From Paraphaeosphaeria minitans (lineage: Eukaryota; Ascomycota; Dothideomycetes; Pleosporales; Didymosphaeriaceae): a stretch of DNA of 64,000 bases. Both the position numbers and the translations under genes were made by a program. The notes below the pieces were generated by a model that saw nothing but the letters and a program-made list of their open reading frames with translations, was not told the origin of the DNA and did not search any database. Below, one piece after another: positions 47,414 through 58,852 of the stretch (its first letter is position 1; every line of letters starts with the position of its first letter). Where the stretch lies: the NCBI GenBank assembly GCA_015832175.1, contig WJXW01000002.1, forward strand, positions 2,108,001 to 2,172,000, read 5' to 3'.

Positions 47414-49427
47414 CTACGGCTCGCCGCACATGGGACACAACAAAGCCATGTCAAACCCAGTCTCGATGATGCTTGCACAATAGTGATGGTAACAGGCAAA
47501 AGGGCAATTGCCGTTGACGCAGCGGAGGAAATTGCCCTTCACGTCCTCAACTCCGCAGACACTGCAATAGCACAGGGTCGACAGATCGTCATCGTCCTCG
47601 GCCGGCTCCTCATGGATCGCGTTGCCGGGTTCGGCTGCATCGTCCGCAAGATCTTTGTCGTTGGGCAAATCGTCCGTCTTCTGGAGCATGAAAGCCTCGT
47701 CCTCGGAGGAATTGAAGGCGGACCAGCCTGAATCGCTGGTTGGGCTGATAGAGAATCCACCGCCAGCGAAGTCCGGAATAGTGGCAGCTTGCGGTCGGAC
47801 CGATTGGGTTTGGAGCCCCGGTAAAGCCTGGTTACGATGCAGATGCTCACGTATCAGCTTGACATCTTTAAAGAAAGGAGATCCGGGGGAGATGTGTAGT
47901 TTGGGCAACGTCGAAGCGTCATCAGCCCCATTTCCCTCCACTACAGCGGTCTGCTTGGAGATAAATTCCCGACGAACATCAGAAGTAACGCTTCCTTCTT
48001 CTTTGGTCTCCGTTGTGCCGTCGTACTCCATTATGATCTTTCGAATCGTCTCCTCCGAGGTTTCATAGTACGCTGTACGAACATCCTGGACGGCCCAGAG
48101 AAGATGTTGTGAATAAACCGCGCGAAACCGCCATGCCGCAGAAAGCTCCGCGCAGCACAAGAGAATCGGTCCTAAATGTATCGTATAGGCGGTCATTGTG
48201 ATGGTTCGGGAGAAATTATCCTTGTCAGCATATTGCTCATGCCAGAAATACATCGACATAAGTAGGCCCTCGGAGAGATAGAATGCGAGTGAGTACCGGA
48301 ACATCTTCAATCCGAGGACCTTTTTAGCTGTGTCAGAAACTTCATCCATGAGCGCCACAGCTCTATCGTATCGTAATTAGCACGACTCAAAGGCTAGCGT
48401 ACTGGAAAGTTACCCACCCATAGGTAACGATCTGAAGTACAAGGGCCATCAAGTTCATCCAAGGGACAAGCCACCACGCCATCGCCATCATAGCTTTCAC
48501 ACGTTTGCATCCATCGATGATCTGGAAAAGCTGGCGTCCCTCAATGATGAGGTTCTTCTCTTCGGTAGATCGATTGTGGTGTGTGGTAACGCTATGCAAA
48601 GGCACGATCAAAAGGTGGCAGAAGGACTCGGTGTCGTTGCAATCTAATTGATACCATGATGGCAACGAGAGTGCTACATTTTGCGTGTTGTTGGAAGACT
48701 TCTGGGAGCGTTGTTTCTTGGCCTTGATCAAACCGTCGACCATGTCTTTGCAGCGAAAGAAAACGGCTCCTGCGCCGTCAGACAAAGCCATCCAGAAGTG
48801 ATGCCAGCCGCTTCGCGGAATGAGCACTGGTGATAATATGATTTTATCACATTCTGCCTGCGCCCATTGACTCGTATACTCAGCAACAAGCGGGTATGAC
48901 TGGTACGGCAAGTCATCGTAGTGATCCTGGACTATATTTGTAGCTCGCGTGAGACATTTGGGATGGGTCTCAAAAGGCCGCCTCTGTAGGCGGATCTCTT
49001 TGAGATCCTCGAATTTGCTTAGCACAAGTGAATGGCCGGACTTGATGTTGCTGAGTCGGTGGGTTGTGGTTCGATACGACGGCATCAAGATACCGATAAC
49101 ACCAGTGGCAGCGCTTTGAACCGTGAGGAGGGTCAACACCAACCAGCAAACGAAGCCAAAGACCGCAAACAGTGTGTAACGCGCACGCCAGGCTTTCAAT
49201 CCTACAGTCTTGCGCGCCTTGTAGATCTTTCGGCCCGAGTTTGACTTCTTCGCCACTGGTTGGTCATCATCTGCGGTGTTGTCCGTCCGTGTAGTCTGTT
49301 TGACGAAGCCTGCGGATGGTTTGACAAGAATTTGGTGGGACGATAGGGTCGGAGATCCGATACTGTCATCGGGCAGATCGTGGCTAGCGTCAGCCCAGAC
49401 GTTGCCGGCTGCGTTCTCGTCGTCCAT
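47414..49427 (-). CDS. Multi-pass membrane protein with a C-terminal PHD-type zinc finger
   Basis: Two exons, 49427-48418 and 48362-47414, give 652 residues; the intron (donor GTGGGT, acceptor TAG) is 55 bp. Hydrophobic segments are visible at about residues 84-106 and 312-334, with two more likely at about 358-378 and 392-412. The N-terminal 80 residues are acidic then basic, and the loop between the first two segments is long with N-glycosylation sites. Residues 603-649 fit the PHD spacing exactly: C-x2-C-x11-C-x4-C-x5-H-x2-C-x13-C-x2-C (starting CSVCG, containing CYHHYC, ending CPMCGEP). A PHD or PHD-like RING variant on a membrane protein is unusual; a ubiquitin-ligase (MARCH-like) role is one option, histone binding at the nuclear envelope another. 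I do not recognise the family. Confidence 0.8.
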
Positions 49428-50096
49428 TCCGAAGACTCGTGTCAGTGGGCGAAAGTGAAATCAGATCGAACTAGCGGGTGTCATGCGTGAGGGACGACTT
49501 ACGCGCCTGCCTGGGCTTGTTGTAATAGCAAGTTGAGAGCCAGTATGGGCGGTATCACGAGGGATGAAGCAACGACAAATTCGGGTGTTGTCCTGTCGGA
49601 CGCCTGTTGAGGAGTCGGGCTGCGTTGGAAGAGTGACGCGCCGAGGCGGGACGTGTACATTTGGAGTGCGGCGCAAGAATTCGCGGTGCCTTGCGAGCAC
49701 AGGGCTCGAGCTTGGGCTAGGCAGCTGTTCCGGTCATAAGAAGACGGTTGAATGTGGCTTGCGGATGTTGGGCAGGGCAGCTCGCGGACAGGAAAGAGTT
49801 GGCCGCGTGGACCACGGGCACGCACCTGCAAACGGTTTGGGGAAGCGAGCAAGTCGAGTTGACAGTCGCAGGGGAGCAATTTCAACGGACAATGAGAGGA
49901 AACAAAAGACAACGTACGGGCTCGCGAGTGAACTTGAGCTCCACTGCTCTCGGCGGCTACCTACTTCTAGGATCTGTGCATTCTACCTATGAAGATAGAA
50001 AATACACGCTGTCTCTTGCTCTACAGTTCCAAGATCGTTTGTTGCACGAAGCGGATATTGTACTAGATGAGATGAGGGAATGCCGACCATCGATGT
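49428..50096. other. Intergenic region
   Basis: Spacer holding the promoter of the membrane-protein gene and the 3' end of the endonuclease gene, both on the minus strand. Short frames only. Confidence 0.5.
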
Positions 50097-51399
50097 CTAC
50101 CGCGCGTATCGCCCTATATCCTCGATGTCTGTTACACTGCCCTCAATCTCCTCGACCTTGATGTTACTTTGAGTCTCTACTATGGTCTCACTCAATATTG
50201 CGCTTGCATCGTTCCCCTCACTTTTTACGACAAGAGTCTCTTCCTTGACCTTCGTCTTTTTGCCGACAACCGCGGAAGGACAAAGTCCTCGATCAGCAAG
50301 CTTACAATTACCGCATTTCCTGCCGACCGGCAAGCATATCATCTGCCCAAACCCGACCAGCAGATTATTAATGTCATGCCACCTTTCTTTGGGCAGCCAC
50401 GATTCCAGAGCTGCTCTGGTTTCCTCAGGCTTCGTTGTCTTGTGCCAACCCCACAGATTAGTGATTCTGTGCACATGCACATCGACTCCAATCCCTTCGT
50501 CCCTTCCCCATGCAGCACTCAGACACAAATAGGCCATCTTTGGGCCGACACCAGGCAGCGAAGTCAACCCTTGGATGGTGTCTGGTATATCTGAGTTGAA
50601 TCTGTCCTTCAATATTTCTGCTGCATTTTTGATGTATTTCGTTTTCAAGTTGTGGAAGCCCACTTTGTTGATAAACGCATTTAAAGCTTGTGGTTCGAGG
50701 GCGATCACGGATTCAAGGTTGAAGCCACCCGGCATCCTTTCCTGCATCCCCTTAATGGCCACGGCCGTCACTGTGTCTTTTGTCTGGCTCGACAGCATCA
50801 AGGAAATGAGCGTCTGGAATCTCTGGTCTCGGGGTGAAGCAGTACGGTCTGCGAGGCTCTCGCAGCCCATTGTGTCTACCGGCGCGATATTTTCGTTGCG
50901 CATCTCCCTAGTTAGGGAGTAGATCTTCTCCCAGTTGGGCGGGGGCTCAACCTTGACGGTGCCTGGGGTGTACCATCAGTGAACAGACCATCATTCAGTT
51001 CGATCTGCCCGTACCATGCTTCCCGGTGATCTTCCTCGCAGGTACTCGTCGCGCCTTCTTGCGTTTGCTCTCTTTCTTCGGAGATGCAATGGTCGTGATC
51101 TCGACATCCTCGGCGTTGCGCTTCACGGCGACAGGCTCTCCCCTCTTTCTCTTCCGGCCCACAATCGCATCGCCGCCTTCCGACAAGGCATGGTCCGGCA
51201 CAGAACTCAATCCTGAGTCGGAGTGGGGGTTTTCATCGTGAATAGCAGATTCTGACTCGCGCGTCCCGGCCTTTGCGACACCACCAGCCTCGACGGCGTT
51301 TAGAGTATTTGTGGCGGCGCGCGTGCGACGTAATGAAGGAGCACGAGTCGTCGCGGCGAGGATTTTGGACGTGTCTCGGGCTATACGTGAGGTGCGCAT
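50097..51399 (-). CDS. NTH1: Endonuclease III homologue (bifunctional DNA glycosylase/AP lyase)
   Basis: Two exons, 51399-51015 and 50962-50097, give 416 residues from the ATG at 51399 ([13 protein letters not shown]); the longer open frame begins with a TTG. The N-terminus is Arg/Ser/Thr-rich and could be a mitochondrial presequence, and [11 protein letters not shown] at about 110 is a likely nuclear signal, matching the dual location of yeast Ntg1. The helix-hairpin-helix LPGVGPKMA carries the Schiff-base Lys270, and the catalytic Asp is Asp289 (VDVHVHRI). The iron-sulphur cluster ligands are Cys337, 344, 347 and 355 (spacing 6, 2, 7, against 6, 2, 5 in E. coli). It removes oxidised pyrimidines in base-excision repair. 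Head to head with a DNA helicase gene. Confidence 0.96.
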
Positions 51400-51825
51400 C
51401 GGATCGAGGGACGGGACGGTGCGAGATGGCCAAAGAAAGCAAGGGGGAGCACCTGGGGATGGGAGCTGCAGAAGTAGGGACGCACACTGTTTGAAGCGCA
51501 ACCGCGTCACAATAGACGCGTGGCGGTTGACCAATCAGTGCTCGGCGGAAGTTATGTCTTCGCCGCATCTCTTAAGCCGCGCAATATAGCGACCGTGTCA
51601 CGATCATGCACAATCACTGTCACAGACCTGTCCCTGCCGATGAACGTCTGCAGACCGTGGGTTTCATAGTGCGAGTTAGAGATGGGTCTTGGGCGCAGCT
51701 GCCAAACCAAAACCGTAGGAGCAAACTGAAACCCCCACCCCCCCAATGCCCCGCCGTCGGTCTAGCTCCAATATTCCATAGGTATCAACTTTCAGCTATC
51801 GGCCTCGCCGAACAAACTCGACACC
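51400..51825. promoter_or_regulatory. Shared promoter region of NTH1 and the helicase gene
   Basis: The 426 bp between two divergent start codons. Both genes act in DNA metabolism, so co-regulation is possible but not shown. A CCACCCCCCCAAT stretch lies at about 51733-51745. Confidence 0.55.
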
Positions 51826-54220
51826 ATGCCGAAACCGACAGACATCCTTTCTTTTGCGGCGACGCAGCTTACTCTTCTGGACGCAGAGCTCCAAGCCGAG
51901 CTAGCGGAAACGAATGCCCTTTTGTCATCTCATACGCCCACGACGCTGTCTCGCGCAGGGCTGGCCATCCTGAACCTTACTGTTTCTTCTATACGTACCG
52001 GTCTTGGCGGCAAAACAGTCGTTGAGCTCGGGCTCGACCCTGCCGTCGTAGGCAAAGGCGACAAACCAGACATTCCTGAGCATGGCATTAGGGTCGGCGA
52101 TATCGTCGCCGTTCAGGACCAGCCGGCTGGAAGCGCGAAGAAGTCCGAGAAGCGAGATCTTGCCAAGCAAGGTGTCGAGGGCGTCGTTCTTCGTGTGAAG
52201 CGGGAGAACATCGAAATCATCCTCGACAAGGAAGATGCCGACGTTCCCAGTGGTGGGAAGCTATGGCTCGTCAAGTTGGCCAACCACATCACCTACAAGA
52301 GGATGAACCAAACAATGGGCAACCTGGGAAAGCTTTCCGACCAGGACTACACGCCTTTCATGCGCGTCTTGTTCGGGCAAGGCTCTCCGTCACCTCTTCC
52401 GTCGGATTTGAATCATGGATCGAATCCACTGCATAAGCTCGAGTGGAACGATCCATCACTGAACGATAGCCAGAAAGAGGCTATCAGATTTGCCCTTGCT
52501 TCCCGTGAGATCGCTCTGATACACGGCCCTCCCGGGACCGGAAAGACACATACAGTCATAGAACTGATCTTGCAGCTTCTCAAGCAGAAGCTTCGCATTC
52601 TGGTGTGCGGTCCATCCAACATATCAGTAGACAACATCGTTGAGCGACTTGCCCCGCACAAAGTGTCAATGATACGACTAGGTCATCCCGCACGTCTTCT
52701 ACCATCCGTGCTGAATCACTCCCTCGACGTACTCACGCGGACTTCCGAAGCTGCGGCTCTTGTCCAAGACATACGGAAGGAGATGGATGACAAGCAGGCA
52801 TCCATCCGTAAGACCCGCAATGCGAAGGAACGGCGGCAGATATACACAGACTTGAAGGAGCTACGAAAGGAGTTCAGAGAGCGCGAGAGGGGGTGTGTCG
52901 ACAACTTGATTCGAGGCAGCAAGGTCGTACTCGCTACTTTGCATGGAGCCGGTGGTTTCCATCTCAAAGGGCAGGAATTTGACGTCGTGATAGTCGATGA
53001 GGCCAGCCAGGCCCTGGAAGCGCAATGCTGGGTTCCATTGATGTGGGTCAAAGCATCCAAGCTAGTCCTGGCAGGCGACCATCTACAATTACCACCCACC
53101 ATCAAGTCACTCAACTCCAAGGAAGCTAAAGCTGCCAAGAAAGCAATCGAGAAAGAGGACGATGCGGATCGCGTTCCCGCAGGCAAGATGGATGCGGTAA
53201 AGCCGGTGGTCTGTACTACGACTTTGGAAACGACACTGTTCGACAGACTACTCGCGCTTCACGGTCCTTCTATCAAGCGGATGCTGACTACCCAATATCG
53301 CATGCATGAGAACATCATGCAATTTCCTTCGACGGAGCTCTATGATTCCAAACTCATCGCTGCCGATGCGGTCAAACACAGATTGCTCAAGGATGTTCCC
53401 TACAAAGTCGAGGATACCGACGATACACGCGAGCCTATCGTGTTTCTTGACACGCAAGGTGGCGACTTCGCGGAGAAAAGTGAGGACGAAGAGATCAAAA
53501 AGGGCGGCAAGGGCATGAGTCTCGGAGACAGCAAGTCCAACGAGGGAGAGGCGGCGCTCGTGAAGCTGCACGTGCACCACCTCACGGAAGGCGGCGTTAG
53601 AGCTGAAGATATAGCAGTCATTACCCCGTACAATGCCCAGGTAAGGCGATGATTATGCATGACATGGTGAACCCGCATTGATGCTTGGACTGACGCCATG
53701 CCGTCTGTAGGTGGCCTTGCTTTCTGGAATGCTCAAGGAAGCCTATCCGGGCATTGAGCTGGGTTCGGTGGACGGGTTCCAGGGCCGCGAAAAGGAAGCT
53801 GTGATTGTGAGCCTGGTCCGGAGCAATGCGGACGGCGAAGTTGGGTTCCTGGGTGAAAAGCGCCGACTGAACGGTAAGACGGACGGTACAGATGATGCCA
53901 GGCGAGGACTTGAGACTAACGCGCTCGCAGTCGCAATGACGCGGGCCAAAAGGCATCTCTGCATTGTTGGGGATTCAGAAACCGTTAGCAGGTACGTGGT
54001 GTTTTTTGGTCTCGGCGTAGGGTGAAGCGTCCCGAGGCCATGGGTTGTTTCCTCACGCTTGGTGCAACGTATCGCAGACGCCGCCCTGAATCGACTGACA
54101 TGTGTGCACGGCAGGGGCAGCAGGTTTCTCAAGGCGTGGATGGACTTCCTGGAAGAAAATGCCGACCTGCGGTATCCCAACATCAGCGACACGTACGTGG
54201 ACGAAGCAGGTGCGGGATGA
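51826..54220 (+). CDS. HCS1: UPF1-like SF1 DNA helicase, Hcs1/IGHMBP2 type
   Basis: Four exons, 51826-53640, 53711-53873, 53931-53991 and 54115-54220, give 714 residues. Motif I (Walker A) [10 protein letters not shown] starts at residue 234, motif Ia is [12 protein letters not shown], motif II is DEAS at 391-394, and [26 protein letters not shown] and [15 protein letters not shown] are motifs IV-VI. The long N-terminal part (about 1-210) with an all-beta stretch is typical of the Ighmbp2/Hcs1 branch. Yeast Hcs1 associates with DNA polymerase alpha; the fungal orthologues are annotated DNA polymerase alpha-associated DNA helicase A. The 57-bp third-exon-proximal intron has a perfect GACTAAC branch site. 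The last intron (about 123 bp) is the longest. Confidence 0.95.
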
Positions 54221-54231
54221 GGCGTGTGGGT

Positions 54232-54388
54232 CTATGCCTAGATATGGGATGGGTTCTGTCGACGTGTCGATAGGCATTCAGCCCGTAAGGAGGCTGCGTT
54301 GGTCATGGCATATGCCTATGGGACGGGTTCTGTCGACGTGTCGATACCTACGCATTCAGCCCGTAAGGAGGCAGCCTTGGTCTGCATG
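54232..54388. repeat. Imperfect tandem duplication, period about 79 bp
   Basis: Two adjacent copies, starting at 54232 and 54311, share TCTGTCGACGTGTCGATA and ATTCAGCCCGTAAGGAGG with small indels between. It lies just past the helicase stop codon. Confidence 0.85.
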
Positions 54389-54868
54389 CGGCGTGATTTG
54401 GCTGCAGGCGTCGTATCCACACTCAAGACATCGAAACGTCCCATGCCCTCGCAAAACTTGACACAGTCTAGCGCACTCTAGCATAAAAGGGACCGGCCGC
54501 TAGATACTGCGCAGAAGTTTCTTTGCTGCAGGCCACGGCACCACGGCGAACGAGCGGGCGGTCGACTCGCGGGCTTGCTCCGGAAAGACGATGGCACCAG
54601 CCATCTCTGGCGCGTACACACTGCACAGTACCCATCTACCGTACCGTACGAGCCATACGGTATGCAACTGAAGGCCCGTGTCGAGGCTAGCCACCCGTTG
54701 CCATCCTGTCCAAGTCTATCGATAGATAGCTAGTCTAGGTACCTGGATGGTCGATGGCCGTCGGTCGCAGACTGCAGCGATGCACTCTAGGTACCTACCT
54801 ACCTACCGACCTACCGACCTACCTACCGAACTACCTACCTAGCTGGCTGCAGTGGAGGCACGCTATCT

Positions 54869-54955
54869 AGAGCCTCCCTAGAGCCTACCTAGAGCCTCCC
54901 CAGAGCCTTCCAAGAGCCTTCCTAGAGCCTACCTAGAGCCTGCCTAGAGCCTGCC
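54869..54955. repeat. (AGAGCCTNCCT)n 11-bp satellite
   Basis: About eight units of AGAGCCTNCCT/AGAGCCTTCC with single-base variants, ending where the 8-bp satellite begins. Confidence 0.85.
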
Positions 54956-55080
54956 TACCTGCCTACCTGCCTACCTGCCTACCTGCCTACCTGCCTACCT
55001 GCCTACCTGCCTACCTGCCTACCTGCCTACCTGCCTACCTGCCTACCTGGAGCCTGCCTACCTGCCTACCTAGAGCCTAC
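54956..55080. repeat. (CTGCCTAC)n satellite
   Basis: About ten near-perfect CTGCCTAC units, then one AGCCTGCCTAC unit and a decaying end. Confidence 0.95.
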
Positions 55081-55097
55081 CAACCAACCCAACCCTC

Positions 55098-55138
55098 ACC
55101 TCCACCTCCACCTCCACCTCCACCTCCACCTCCACCTC
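55098..55138. repeat. (CCTCCA)n microsatellite
   Basis: Six to seven uninterrupted CCTCCA units. Confidence 0.95.
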
Positions 55139-55963
55139 GGCACCCTCCATCTCTGCACCCTCACCTCAGCGTCCGCCCATCTCAACCTGCTCGGCATATG
55201 CTCGTCCGCCGCACCAACCGCCCTCGGCTTCGCCAGGAAGCGCACCCCGTCGGCACCATGCCCATCTCATCGCACCACGTCCGCTATCCAGTTCTGAAAC
55301 ACGTGCACGCGCCCGCGCCCGTCCGCCCTCGTCTCCCGCGCCGTCCCATGCAGTCCGCTAGTTTGAACCTTGCAGTCACCCGTGCCTGTCGACCCTTTTC
55401 CAACATGCATGCAGCAGCTCCGACCTCTGCTCCCACGCATCTGCTTGCTCGACTCTCCTCAATTCGCCATGCTCAACCCATGGTCCGGCATGACTTCCCG
55501 CCCCTCCACACCGCCGCCCCTGTACATGCCGCTCCCCTTTGATACTTAGCTATACTTTGTTCCCGCCCTCGTCAACCTCGTCCTACTCGCTCACCCTCGA
55601 CTCCGCCTTTCGTCGCTCGCTCGCTCAGCACAGCTCGTTCTTCCTTCGTTCCTTTCCTTTCTTAGCCTCGCTGTGGCTGTTGCGCACCCCGCTATCCACT
55701 GTGGGGTCGCTGCCGGGGTGCTGCATCATCATACCGTACCACCCGACGCCTTTCTCCAAGCGTTGCGCCGCTTTGTGTTGGGAATTGTAGTTCCGTCTAA
55801 TGTCTAGTTGCCCGTACGTAGCTGTTTAGGGTGATGGAATGCTAGTCTGAACTGTGCAACTTCTTCAGCGAGCTGTACCTTGAGGCTGCCCTTGGCGACA
55901 TTTCTTTACTTACCAGCGTTTTGGTCTTGATTGCTCTGCTTTCGACAGTACACCCTCGCTTAC

Positions 55964-58071
55964 ATGCTCACCCAAGACGACTCCACCACGCCCAACATGA
56001 GCGTGGACGCCAGCCCTCTGCGCCGCTCCAGCTGGAAGGCCGAGGCCATACGGCGGGGCAATTTGAAGATCTCTGGACCCATACCCATTACCGAGGACGT
56101 GCCGCTGAGCGACGAGGAAGTGAAGGACTTTGAGAAGCATGAAGCGCTGTCTCCAAAGCTGCCGCAGGATACTCCCGTGGTCCGCCCTAGCCAGCCTATC
56201 CCGGAATCCCCTTTCGCTCCTCCACCGGCTCCCCCTGTTGTCCAGGGAGAACTCTACTCACAGACGTCTGTCCCACCAGCAGACGAGCCAAAAGAACAAG
56301 GAAAAATTCGTAGCTCGCCGCCGCCTCAGCAGTTGTCCGTTCCTATGCAGACCACGCCTGAGCGACACCGAAGAAGCGCCACCGAACCCATGCCAATAAG
56401 CCCAATTCCTCCGACTCCAGAAACGCCTACCCGAGCTGCAGCCAGGAAGAAGCGCAAGAGCGGTCTCCGAAATGTCTTCCGGAAAATGTTTGGGCGCAGG
56501 AGCAGGGAAGAATCCGACGGGGATGAGGGCCAGCTACCGCAACAATCGCGAATCCAGCGGCAGTCTCAACGCGCTAGTGTATGTTCTTGTTGCCATGGCT
56601 TTTGATGCAGTCTAATCTTTCGTAGGACATTGCGATCACCAGAGCCTCCCCAGAAAGAAAAATAGCGATGCGGCGCCGTGGACCGATCTCCGATCTGGAT
56701 GTTGAAGAGCGCACACCCATGAATCCTTTGGGCCAGCACTTACCGTTCCCAATGAACGTCAACGCACCCCAAGAAGCCAGCCCACCGCATGCCTACCTCA
56801 GGTTCGAAATGCCCTCGCCGGATACGAGTCGCCGAAGAGCAACTCTGCCCAACGTCCACGGGATCTCAGAAACCCAGAGCTTGAATGGACAAGAGAAACG
56901 ACACGACACGTGGAGAGAGAGAACATCTGGGGAGTACATTACCTCCCCCGAAATCGGCGTTGCCCTTTCCAGCCCACCTCCTGGAGAGCGGCAATCCACC
57001 CAAAGCGCCCAAGAGAAGCGCAGATCGCGAAGTGCAGGCAACTTGCGCGAGATTACCAAGGGTAAGCCACCTGTGGAGCGGCGGCGAAGCGCTGAGATAC
57101 GGTACTGGAGGAGCAGCTACGCTTCCGGAAGCGTATACAGCACCAACACTCCGCGACCGCGCACAGCTCAGACTGTAGAGACTGTTCGGAGCATCGAAGC
57201 GCAGGAGGAGCTACCGGAATTGAGTGAGATGGTTACGAAGTCGGTTTCTGTGCACGCTCCTACCGTGGTTACACATCACGACCACGACCACGATACATCG
57301 CAGGTTCCGCTCCCTGTCGAGGCCTTCAACTTTGGCAACTTCCGCAGCGACTTCTCCGACGACGATGACTCGGAACAACCGGCGGAAGAACCCGCAGCTC
57401 CCAGCGTACACCCGGAGCGCCGCCTCTCGATCGAGGACCGCGTGAAGCATCTCGAAGAGAACGTGCGCTCGCTCGACGCCTCCGTCCGCCGCATGTCTGG
57501 CCGCAATAACCGACAAACCATCATCCTCGAAAACGCACCCAAAGGCCGGCGTTCGCGCAACAGAAGTTCGTCTGCCGCGAGCCAGCGTCAAGGCTCGCAC
57601 CACTCCAGCAAGGACAGCCACAACACGCTGCACCTCCGACAGTACGAAGACGAGAAACCCGCGCCCGACTCGCCGCTCTATCCTCTCTCCGCAGTCAACG
57701 GGCTCCCCGTATCGAACGCAGCTCAGAAAGGCGTAGCCGACATCCACGCCCAACTCGCCGCCCTCCAATTCTCCCTCCAACACGAGCGCAACGCGCGCAA
57801 AGCCCTCGAAGCACATGTCTCAACGCTCCAACGCGACCTCGCAGACCTGCACAACCTCGTGCACAAGTTCGTCAGCGCCGCGAGCCCCAGCTACCCCACG
57901 CCCAGCCCGGATGCCATCATCGCGAGCAACGAGGCGAGCACGCCGCGAGCGAGCGAGCTGAGAGGGCGGGAGCGGGCAATTAGCGAGAGTTCGACGGACG
58001 ATGGGGACGATACGGTAAGCCCGGACGACTGGGCCACGCCGAAGGAGAGCGTGAGTAGTGGCTTTTTCTGA
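55964..58071 (+). CDS. Phosphosite-rich protein with C-terminal coiled coil, function unknown
   Basis: Two exons, 55964-56578 and 56626-58071, give 686 residues; the intron (47 bp, GTATGT..TAG) is in phase. Another ATG in the same frame lies at 55997 (MSVDASPLRRSSWKAEAIRR). The protein is rich in S-P/T-P and R-R-x-S sites. A very basic patch (AARKKRKSGLRNVFRKMFGRRSR, about 160-182) looks like a membrane- or nucleus-directing amphipathic segment. A His/Asp run (HHDHDHD) lies mid-protein. Two short coiled coils follow: IEDRVKHLEENVRSLDASV, and a stretch around ALQFSLQHERNARKALEAHV. The N-terminus around PISDEEVKDF-type sites is acidic. I cannot name a family. The mixture of basic amphipathic patch, proline-directed sites and coiled coil suggests a scaffold or polarity protein; this is inference. 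Confidence 0.8.
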
Positions 58072-58852
58072 AGTGTTTGAAGACCCAGGCCCCATTGGCG
58101 GTGGAAGATGAGGGATCAATACGGACGAACGCGGATGAGGGACGACATGCAAACGTCACGGCCGGCCAGGACTGTGCCTCTTACCTTACTTTTCCTTTCT
58201 CTTCTTTCGCATCGCGGCTTGTTCTTGCTTTGGATGTCTGTCGATGTTTACGCATGGCACGGCTCATCTTGTACGATACCCAGTTGGCGTTTTTCGGCTT
58301 TTCCGTTGCTGGCTTTGGCAGTCACGTCTTCGTTCCCTTCTTTTTCTTTTTGTCTGTGCTGTTTGAGGCTGTGAGGTTTGGAGTGTGAGGTTTGGAGTGT
58401 GAGGTTTGGAGCGTGCGGAGCTGGTTTGGGGCGCCCAGGAGGGTGGCTTCCTGTGTAATATATGAGTTTCATAGTGAGATGCTCGCATGATAGAAGGATA
58501 CAAGGGATGAGAAGAGAAGACTGTTGATCTATTGGATGGCTTTGTCTGCATTGTTGTTCCTTCCGTTCGTCGGTTCGGGTTCAAGAGATATTCGATTATA
58601 TTCCGAAGGTTGGGGCCGGGAGAGGCGACATCTTGCTAACGAATGCAGTTCTAAGTCTGTGAGGAAAGCACGCCATGGTAGGGACGCACACGAGGGAGGG
58701 TTGCCGTTCCTGCCTCAAGTGCAGTCTCGCTCGAGCGTGCACGAGAGTGAACAAGCCGTCCACGTCGCGCCTTTCCGTCCACCTCACTCCATCCAGCGTC
58801 TGACCTCTGTTTTTCACACGCACCCTCGCTACCTAAATTCCTGCATCACAAC
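58072..58852. other. Intergenic region
   Basis: Between two plus-strand genes. A short tandem GAGGTTTGGAGTGT run lies at about 58369-58410. No gene seen. Confidence 0.5.

Larger units (their letters stand above)
54221..55963. other. Satellite-rich spacer
   Basis: No gene seen. It contains an imperfect 79-bp tandem duplication, an 11-bp satellite, an 8-bp satellite and a CCTCCA run, then CT-rich sequence that is probably the leader of the gene starting at 55964. Confidence 0.7.

Noticed and set aside
51400..51534. Longer N-terminus for the Nth homologue from 51534
   Set aside because: It begins with a TTG codon; the first in-frame ATG is at 51399.
54869..55138. CRISPR-like array of short repeats
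   Set aside because: Direct satellites with no unique spacers, in a eukaryotic genome.
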